Below are positions 57,245-64,000 of a DNA stretch of 64,000 nt, in pieces. The notes under the pieces are model-generated. The model searched no databases and was not told the origin of the DNA. It saw only the letters and a program-made list of their open reading frames with translations. A program made the position numbers and the translations under genes. The stretch lies in NCBI GenBank assembly GCA_020466095.1, contig CM035807.1:45381978-45445977 (forward strand), read 5' to 3'. Positions within the stretch are counted from its first letter, which is position 1, and the number at the start of each line of letters is the position of its first letter. Source of the DNA: Chlorops oryzae (taxonomy: Eukaryota > Arthropoda > Insecta > Diptera > Chloropidae).

Positions 57245-58566
57245 CCACGCGATATTTGAGTCATACCTAGAACATAGAACGTTCCAAGTAAAACATAATT
57301 CGTTCACAACAAAAACTTTTGAAATTTATGCAGGAGTCCCTCAAGGGAGTGTTGTTGGGCCTTTTCTTTATCTTTTGTATACAGCAGATATTCCAAACAG
57401 CGATCGAGTATCGATTTCGACATTTGCTGACGACACAGCGATATTAAGTCGTCACAAGGATATAAGTACGGCAACTTCTAAGCTCCAAAACCACCTCAAC
57501 GAAATCCAAGACTGGCTAACTAAATGGCGAATTCAAATAAATGAGCTTAAATGTCGGCATATAACTTTCACGCTCAACAGAAAAGCTTCTCCGGATATTT
57601 TTCTGAACAACATACGCATCCCTCAATGTGAAGAAGTTACCTACCTCGGAATTCACTTAGACAAAAGATTGACATGGCGCAAGCATATCGAGGCCAAGAG
57701 AACGCAAATTAAACTAAAAGCCAAGAGCTTGCACTGGCTAATAAATAACCGCTCTCACCTAAAATTAGATTTTAAAGTCCTTCTGTACAAGCAAGTCATA
57801 AAGCCAATATGGACGTATGGTCTGCAATTGTATGGATATGCAAGCGCTTCAAATATTGACATTCTGCAGAGAGCACAATCCAAAATCCTAAGAACTATTA
57901 CAGGAGCTCCTTGGTTTATTACAAATGAACGCATCCATAGAGAGCTCAACGTAGAACTGGTTAAAATGGAGTTCGCCAAAGTCAAAGAAAAGTATTTTTG
58001 TAAACTGCAAGCACACGTGAACCCACTCGCGCGTAGACTATCAAATCCAACTCACCATTCGAGGCTCAAAAGAAATGATCGGCCAGCGGCCCCAAGTCAT
58101 ACTCTACAACAGGTGCAATCCATGCACATTCATCAACACAGCTTTCCTAGCTGATCGTCATCTCGGTGGGTGCACTCCATGCACCCTTGCAATCCACGCA
58201 CACCCTAGCTTCTTAAAATCGTCGTTTCCGCAAACAACACCGTCAATACTACATGTGTTTCTTCACACATCAGCAATTCCTGTTTGCAATTCTCTGCCTT
58301 ACCGTTTCATCGAGCTTCTTATGCTCTCCAACACCGACTCAATTACATGTGATCCTACACACACATCATAAAAGCCCAGTCTTCTTAAGCCGAGGCCCGT
58401 AATTATCAAAAAATTACATTCATTAACGTTTCTATAAGTCGGAATATGCTCTGTGATATGTAATTGTGTTAAATTAGGTGTAAGATTTTATAACTTATTG
58501 ATAGACTCCTATCCTAAAGGAGTGATCCAATAAATAATATATAATGTTTTAAAAAAAAAAAAAAAA
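57245..58566 (+). mobile_element. 5'-truncated Jockey-clade non-LTR insertion
   Basis: Plus strand. The RT C-terminal part begins near 57330 with AGVPQGSVVGPF, then the catalytic STFADDTAILS (about 57415-57447) and VTYLGIHLDKRLTWRKHI. The C-terminal thumb-like region (57375-58154) ends with LARRLSNPTHHSRLKR. A short 3' UTR ends in poly(A) at about 58549-58566. TTGATGAAATGT occurs on both sides (57233-57244 and 58567-58578), a 12-bp target duplication. The element lies in the leader of the roo-like element and in the opposite orientation to it. Confidence 0.85.
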
Positions 58567-58724
58567 TTGATGAAATGTTGATTATGATGAATATCCTTTC
58601 GGCTCCGTATGGTTTTATGCGTTGAAAAAACGCGACGAACTTTTCTTAATTTCACTTGCGATTTTTCGATTTTACGTTTACGCGTTCGAATTTAAAAGAT
58701 TCTTTTGAATTTTCGGGGTCACCA
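58567..58724 (-). other. Roo-like 5' leader with primer-binding site
   Basis: Directly inside the 5' LTR the minus strand reads TGGTGACCCCGAAAATTC, a typical tRNA 3'-end complement (TGG...). The rest is short non-coding leader up to the Jockey-type insertion. Confidence 0.65.
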
Positions 58725-59131
58725 TGTACAGAATTCAATTCTTATGTGGAACGAACACACTTGAGCGTCGATCCAGGCACCAAATTCTGTTACTAACGTG
58801 CAACGAACACACTTGAGCGTCGATCCGGAAGCTAACATTCAAATTCAATGGTTTTGATTGAACTGCTTTTTATTGACTAGAAAGTTGCATTTGTATACAT
58901 AAATTTTGCTTACTTCTAATAAAATAATTTTAGTGTATTTAGTGAGCAACGTGCAGTGACATGTGCCGCGGTGGTTTGTTAGCTTTTCTTACATTTTGCT
59001 GATATGCAGTTTCCCACGCGAACTGCATTCGTCTGAACCTCATATGCAATCATATTGTTATGCAATTCTGAGTGCCGAATTCGATATGCTTGTTCAATGC
59101 AAAACAAAGTGATCAATATGTTTTTCAAACA
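58725..59131 (-). repeat. Roo-like 5' LTR (407 bp) with 51-bp internal insertion
   Basis: Same ends as the 3' LTR. Near 58775-58830 the block CGAACACACTTGAGCGTCGA is present twice, separated by CACCAAATTCTGTTACTAAC; the 3' LTR has it once. This accounts for the 51-bp length difference. Confidence 0.85.
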
Positions 59132-59136
59132 CACTT

Positions 59137-59480
59137 TTTTTCTAATGGTTATTTTATGTTAGCTTGGGGCTGCTTCATTCCAAAAAGGTCATTGGTTTGA
59201 TGCATTTAAATAGCCTTTTCAAGATATGGCCTAAAATGTGAAAAAAGGCCATTTTCTCTACTTTGCCCCATATTTAGGGCCATAACTCAATTACCATATA
59301 AGAGAGCTAAGCTCATAGACATAATTTAAAAAGGTGGAAACCGTGCGAAAATTTGAAGTGCCTGTGACGTCACGTCAACAGCTGATTTTTGTAAACAACA
59401 TAATGGAGCTGCGCAAAGCGTTATCTTAGTTTTTATTAATCTTGGAATATAGGCTACTTACATATTTATATAATTTACGC
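59137..59480. other. Short flank, possibly an old Tc1-like scrap
   Basis: Near 59155-59215 one frame reads VMLAWGCFIPKKVIGLMHLN, reminiscent of the V-M-V-WGCF block of Tc1 transposases. Too short to be sure. Nothing else seen. Confidence 0.25.
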
Positions 59481-59482
59481 AG

Positions 59483-62040
59483 TTACGCCCTTATAGCACT
59501 GTGACAAATTCCTACGATCATCAAATGAGCGCACATTTTTGTATGCAGTTCTAGATCGCATTTTATTGTATCCATCCAGCGCTGTTTCGGACGCCCCCGT
59601 TTTCTGCAACCTTCAATTTCCAGTGCGTAGCCTTTCTTTGCCAAAGTCTCCTCATTTGCTCTCAGGACGTGTGCATACAAGCGTAGCCTTGCTTCTCGCA
59701 TTTTCTTAATAATTGACGCAACTTCATAGCGTCTACGGATGTCTACGTTTGGAACATGATTAAGACAAGTGAGTCCGGATATCCTGCGAAGCATATTTGT
59801 TTCCATAACACTAACCTTTCTTTCTGCTACTTTCGCTGCTGGTAGACATTCGGTACTATAAAGAGCGACTGGTCTGATGACATTGCGGTAATTTTGGATT
59901 TTAAGCGGTCGCTTATCTTTTTATCGCACATGACACCAGTCGTTGGACGCCACTTAAGCCAAGCGCCGTTAACTCTCTCAGTAACTTCGCGAGTGATCGT
60001 CCCGTCAGCAGAAAGTGTCGACCCAAGATATTTAAATTTTTCCGTCCTTGGTAGGTCAGTATTATTTATTTTGATGGTCCCTGCTTCGTAATTGTCTTCT
60101 GTCATGTTTTCTGTTTTCCCGACATTCAAACGTAGTCCAAACATAGACAATCTATCATACCAATCCTGTACTTGTTGCTGCAAGTTCTTTTTCTTGGTTG
60201 AGGCTTGGTTGAGGACATACCAACGTCCACGGAGGTGATATTTGTACGCCATCGGTAATTCAATCCATAACAAATATGAACAAAAGAGGAGATAGAGCTG
60301 TTCCTTGGTGAACGCCTACAGATATTGAAAATTCAGATGAAATTCCGGCAGCAGAATATACTCGACTTTTGAGATTTGCATACAGAAGTTTTATCCACAA
60401 AATAAATTCTTCCGGCACTTAGTGTTTTCTCAAAGCATACCAAATGAGATCATGAGGAACGCGATCAAATGCCTTTTCTAAATCAAGAGAGGCCATATGA
60501 AGTGGTACTTGTTTTTCCCTGTGTTTTTTCATTAAAAGTCGATCGGCATGTATTGGATGGGTGGTGCCACAGTTTTTAAGGAACCCAGCTTGGTTTATCT
60601 TTAACCTGACTATTTCACGAATTCGTTTATTTAGTGCCCTTTCAAACACTTTAAGTGTGTGGGATAAGAGCCGAATCGGCCTATAATTTGAACAATCTGC
60701 TGGGCTAGCTTTCTTTTTCCATATAGGTATGGTTGTGCTCATTAGCCAGTCTGAGGGGACTCTCTTTTCCGTTACTATTCAGTTAAATAACTCCAGTAAC
60801 CTAGAGTTGCAGTCACCTTATTTCCAAATCTCAGCTGGAACATCATCTATACCAGTAGCCTTACCAGTTTTCAATTTACTTATGGCCTAATCAACTTCGT
60901 CTTAAGTGATTCTTTGAATGGGTCCAGATATCGCTTTTTCAGTTGGTATAGGTGGGTGTGGGATTTCTTTTGTGGATATTTTTTTTAAATAGTTTCGCCA
61001 GAGATCACGACAATCCTTGCGATTCTAAATTAGATGACCATTTTCATCGTTGACTCCGTAAAACTTTTCAATGTCCTCAGTGAATAGTTGACGAGATTTA
61101 GCAAAACGATAGATACATTTTTCCCTATCACGAGTACTAATGCGATCATAGAGTTCTTCAAAGTGTGCAGCTCAGGTGATGCCACTGCTCTTTCACATGC
61201 CTTTCTTGCATTGACGTACTTTTGCCAGTTTTCGGATGTTATGTTCCATATAAACTGATCATAGAGTTTCTTCTTTTCATCGACTTTCGATCGGACTTCA
61301 TCAGTCCAAAGCCAGGTCTTCTTATAGATGTTTTTTCTGCCTGGTTTTGTTTTTCCCAATACAGTAAGTCCAACGCTTTGGATGTTTTATACCTATATTC
61401 CAAGATTCCTCAATAAATGTGATGGGAGGTAGAGAAATCTTTGATCTAATTTCATCTTGCCCTTCTCGAAATTTCCACTATTTGATTCTCTCAGGACCAT
61501 TTTCACGATGTCTATTTTTTCTTGGTGGATCAACACGAATGTCTCATACAACCGGGCGGTGTTGTGAAGCAAAAGTATCAGATGGTTCTGCTTTTATGTC
61601 AAGGAGTGGACTTAGATCTTGACGGCGAATAGGCATGAAATCTATCTGAGACTTAGTGGTGCCACTGTGGTACGTTAAAATATGTGAAATGCGTTTCTTA
61701 CCCCAAGTATTGCAGACAACAAGATTATGGGAGTCAGCTAATGCGAGGATTTGATCGCCATCATTGTTCTTAATTCCGTAGCCCTGTCCTCCATGGCAAG
61801 AGTGACCCTCTGAGGTCTTTCCGACATGGCTATTAAGATCACCAGCAATAATCAAGAAATCTTCCTGTGGGATATCAAGTATAACTTCATCAAGGAGCTC
61901 CCAAAAAGAATCCTTATGTTGTTCCGGACAACCAGGATGTGGAGCGTAAGCACTGCAAAAGTGAATGTTAAGGTGCGGGAAAGTAAGAGCCAACGTACCT
62001 GTTTGTGATGACGATGAAATTTCTCGGAGCGGTTGTGATG
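59483..62040 (-). pseudogene. RTE-clade non-LTR retrotransposon, 5'-truncated and broken
   Basis: Minus strand. The endonuclease part (about 62035-61544) has HFCSAYAPHPGCPEQH, IIAGDLNSHVGKTSEG, LVVCNTWGKKRISHILTY and SQIDFMPIRRQ. A linker follows (RKNIYKKTWLWTDEVRSKVD). RT (60742-60419) has SADCSNYRPI-like NYRPIRLLSHTLKVFE, INQAGF and ASLDLEKAFDRVPHDLIW. The catalytic region near 60300-60240 is in another frame. The C-terminal part (60273-59827 and 59806-59483) has NVGKTENM, TEKFKYLGSTLSADG and KKRGRPKQRWMD-like motifs. Numerous stops and shifts. The 5' end abuts a BEL LTR at about 62040. Confidence 0.8.
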
Positions 62041-62561
62041 TTTGGTTGGCGGTTGCACGGCGCGAATGATAATTTTTTGGCGATTGCACGGCGCGAATGA
62101 TAATTTTTTGTTGTTGTTTTTTCACGATTTGGTTAGGTTTTAAAATAAATAAGATTAGATTTGGCCTTCGTGGCAAATGAAAAAAATTTAAAGGAAATTG
62201 GCCTTCGTGGCGATGGAAAAAGTAATAAAAAAGAAAATTATATTTGGCCTTCGTGGCGTTTTTTTTTTTGTTTTCACTTAAATGTATATTTTTCCCCTTT
62301 TGTGTACGTTCAGTTCACGAATAAGATTTGGGGTTTTTTCTTTTCACTTAAATTTATATTTTGACTTAAATTTATATTTTGACTTAAATTTTTATACACT
62401 GCGAATTTGCGGAGCGGCGAACGTTGAGCGCGTTAACGACCGAAAAAGAGTGACGAACCGTCGCTGGAGTTCGAGCTGTTTAACCAGAGAGAGAGCAAGG
62501 TTTCGTTAAAAAGTTATGATTAATGGCTCGTCTCCATTGCGGCTACGGCGAAAACCGAACA
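62041..62561 (-). repeat. BEL-3 3' LTR
   Basis: Its plus-strand right end GGCGAAAACCGAACA (62561) adjoins the tract TACTGCCCGCCTT. It contains TTGGCCTTCGTGGC at 62161, 62198 and 62244, and two copies of TTGCACGGCGCGAATGATAA near 62052 and 62083. It aligns with the BEL-2 LTR but lacks the first 25 or so bases of that LTR, where the RTE copy abuts. Confidence 0.75.
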
Positions 62562-62599
62562 TACTGCCCGCCTTGCGCTACGCAATAGATATTTCTTGC

Positions 62600-63319
62600 T
62601 TACCTGCGCCGGCTGCACAGGAACTCCCGGAACTCCTGCATCACCTCCTGGACGAGGGCCCGGTCCGCAGCTGTGGGGGCCGGCCGCTCCCAGTCGGATG
62701 GTGGAGACAGGGATGCACGGTTGAAGCGGATGGGCAAGGGGGCAAACCGGACACTCGCAGCATTTCTCCGAGCGCGACTTCTTCGGCCTGCTGGTCTGGT
62801 TGGCGAAGGACGACGAATCAGTGGCGGCGACGGCGATCGTACGGGTGTTGATGTCCGATGCTGATGGCGGGGCCGATGCCTGCCCGTGGAGTTAGCCCGA
62901 CGGTGGGATGGGCTCCGCTCGTTGGTCGGCAACTGGTGCCAACGACGAGTAGTGTTACCGCCTTCTGACCGGTGGCGTGGATTTGAGTGATTCCGGCGCC
63001 GGCGCGATCGATGCCGACGACCAGGGACCACTGAACCTTCCGCATCCCGGGCCCTCCGGGGCTGCCACGGGCCGGGTTCAGGAGGCGACGGCGATAGAAA
63101 CCGTTGGTGGATTAGAGTGTGATGCTCTTCGTCACAAATTTTGCATCCGTGTTGCTTTGGGCAGTCCTTCCGCAGATGCAGTGAGGATAGACAGCGGAAA
63201 CAGCATTTTTGCTGCTGGATCGTCAGCAACCGCTTCTCAACGGCCCAGCGGCGGAAGCGGCGACAGCGACTCAGACCGTGGGCCCTATCGCACACCACGC
63301 ATGCCCGTCGTCCTTCCAT
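62600..63319 (-). CDS. BEL-3 CCHC zinc-knuckle ORF, 3' of pol
   Basis: Minus strand, intact from ATG 63319 (context GCCATGG) to the TAA before 62600; about 239 residues. Three knuckle blocks lie within the first 65 residues: CVVCDRAHGLSRC, CFRCLSSLHLRKDC and CKICDEEHHTLIH, the arrangement of the Gag nucleocapsid part in BEL/Pao elements. A long arginine-, serine- and proline-rich tail follows, ending LVQEVMQEFREFLCSRRR. An acceptor ATTCATTTCAG (AG at 63327-63326) lies just upstream and is conserved in the copy at 34343. The frame also extends upstream to 63373. It sits after integrase and directly before the polypurine tract, so its product could be made only from a spliced or separate RNA. 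It probably binds element RNA. Confidence 0.75.
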   Translation of the reverse strand: MEGRRACVVCDRAHGLSRCRRFRRWAVEKRLLTIQQQKCCFRCLSSLHLRKDCPKQHGCKICDEEHHTLIHQRFLSPSPPEPGPWQPRRARDAEGSVVPGRRHRSRRRRNHSNPRHRSEGGNTTRRWHQLPTNERSPSHRRANSTGRHRPRHQHRTSTPVRSPSPPLIRRPSPTRPAGRRSRARRNAASVRFAPLPIRFNRASLSPPSDWERPAPTAADRALVQEVMQEFREFLCSRRR

Positions 63320-63418
63320 GGCACTCTGAAATGAATACGAGACACGGATGAGCAGATGCGACATGATAAACAAAGAGAGGGGGAGGGGGGAATGTTGCGA
63401 AGGGATGAGGAATACTAG

Positions 63419-64000
63419 TCATAATGTTTCTGGTAATTCGACTGGCAAGAGGCAGAGCTTTGTAATCGGCCTTGTGATGATTCCAGATTGTGTTTTGACG
63501 TCTACAATCCGCACAAGACCATCATCTCCCGGGTGCACTTGAACGATTCTTCCCTTTCTCGACTCAAATGGTGGCAGCTGAGCATCCAGGAGGACGACGA
63601 AGTCGCCAACCTTTAAATTCGGTTGCGGCATCTTCCATTTATCTCTCTTATGTAGATTTAGGAGATATTCCATTTTCCACCGTTGAGCGAAGCGGTGATG
63701 TGGAATTTTTACTTTCTTCCATCGCGTAGTGAGCGGCAAATCAGCGTGTGATTCTTTAGGCCAAGCGGTGAGTAGAGCTCCTCGGAGGAAGTGCCCAGGT
63801 GTCAGTGCTAATAGGTCTGAAGGATCATCTGACATTGGTGTGAGTGGACGCGAGTTCAAGACCCCTTCGATTCGTGCCAACAACGTGGCGAATTCTTCAA
63901 ACGAGAATTTGTGCGGACCAGCTACCTTGACGAAGTGGATCTTGAAGCTTTTGACCGCCGCCTCCCATAATCCGCCCATATGAGGTGCGTGGGGCGGGAT
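63419..64000 (-). CDS. pol: BEL-3 integrase C-terminal part (runs off the window)
   Basis: Minus strand, open from the window edge to 63419. It starts at the last catalytic block GGLWEAAVKS with Glu intact, then LNSRPLTPMSDDPSDLLALT, PGHFLRGALLTAW, RWKMEYLLNLHKRDKWKMPQ, VGDFVVLLDAQLPPFESRKG and RIVQVHPGDDGLVRIVDVKT. These are the usual C-terminal segments of BEL integrase. No lesions are seen here, unlike the parallel region at 34432-34870. It ends 45 nt before the extended frame of the CCHC ORF. The rest of the element lies to the right of the window. Confidence 0.85.
   Translation of the reverse strand: MPPHAPHMGGLWEAAVKSFKIHFVKVAGPHKFSFEEFATLLARIEGVLNSRPLTPMSDDPSDLLALTPGHFLRGALLTAWPKESHADLPLTTRWKKVKIPHHRFAQRWKMEYLLNLHKRDKWKMPQPNLKVGDFVVLLDAQLPPFESRKGRIVQVHPGDDGLVRIVDVKTQSGIITRPITKLCLLPVELPETL

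Larger units (their letters stand above)
49097..59131 (-). mobile_element. Complete roo-like BEL retroelement with env (10 kb)
   Basis: The element has two LTRs, a target duplication CACTT on both sides (49092-49096 and 59132-59136), a primer-binding site, gag-protease, pol, and an env gene. The order in minus orientation is LTR (59131-58725), leader, gag-protease, pol, env, tract, LTR (49452-49097). Drosophila roo is the known BEL-class element with an env-like ORF. The LTRs differ at roughly half a dozen positions over 350 bp, plus one 51-bp insertion, so it is moderately young. It carries a Jockey-clade insertion at the gag start. Confidence 0.85.

Noticed and set aside
57234..57248. Upstream start of the roo-like gag at 57248
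   Set aside because: The extra codons begin with GTG and derive partly from the Jockey-type insertion. The first ATG is at 57233.

Overview
This window looks like insect genomic DNA, most likely from a higher fly (Diptera). The reasons are an errantivirus-type Gypsy element, several BEL/Pao elements including a roo-like one with an env gene, INE-1/DINE-like dispersed repeats, a MADF/BESS-type Harbinger, and two spliced exons of a cadherin-type host gene. The species cannot be named from the sequence. No tRNA, rRNA, CRISPR or prokaryotic feature was seen. Almost everything is transposable-element DNA, much of it nested.

Left part (1-24 kb): an LTR candidate (278-1069, minus); a decayed arthropod protein of unknown role (2096-2690, minus); then a 5'-truncated errantivirus on the plus strand (2775 to about 12.0 kb). 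The errantivirus has pol, then a complete protein-tyrosine-phosphatase (PTP) domain, then env. A BEL-type element with three LTRs (5555-9696, target duplication ACGAC) sits exactly between integrase and PTP. If that insertion is ignored, the integrase frame is open into the PTP. Downstream lie an apparently intact CR1/L2-group non-LTR element (ORF1 12650-13495, ORF2 13747-16575), a fragment of an Ulp1/C48-like cysteine protease (16978-17427), and a broken Tc1/mariner transposase (17603-18641) whose tail runs into a 101-bp tandem array.

Middle part (24-45 kb): a 3.57-kb PIF/Harbinger transposon with TIRs and TAA duplications (23922-27493); a cadherin exon (27737-27851, minus); a Transib-like non-autonomous element with CACAGTG termini (28667-30348); a large decayed BEL element (33.46-43.10 kb, minus); and a second cadherin exon (43935-44084, minus). 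The two exons join in phase, so this stretch is a roughly 16-kb intron packed with elements.

Right part (45-64 kb): a decayed non-LTR copy interrupted by INE-1-like repeat DNA; a complete 10-kb roo-like BEL element with LTRs, gag-protease, pol and env and target duplication CACTT (49097-59131, minus), itself carrying a Jockey-clade insertion at its gag start codon; an RTE-clade non-LTR fragment (59.48-62.04 kb, minus); and the 3' end of another BEL element (62.04-64.0 kb, minus).

The two strongest observations are the PTP between integrase and env of the errantivirus, and a three-knuckle CCHC (nucleocapsid-like) ORF placed 3' of integrase, behind a conserved splice acceptor, in both related BEL copies (33.7 and 62.6 kb).
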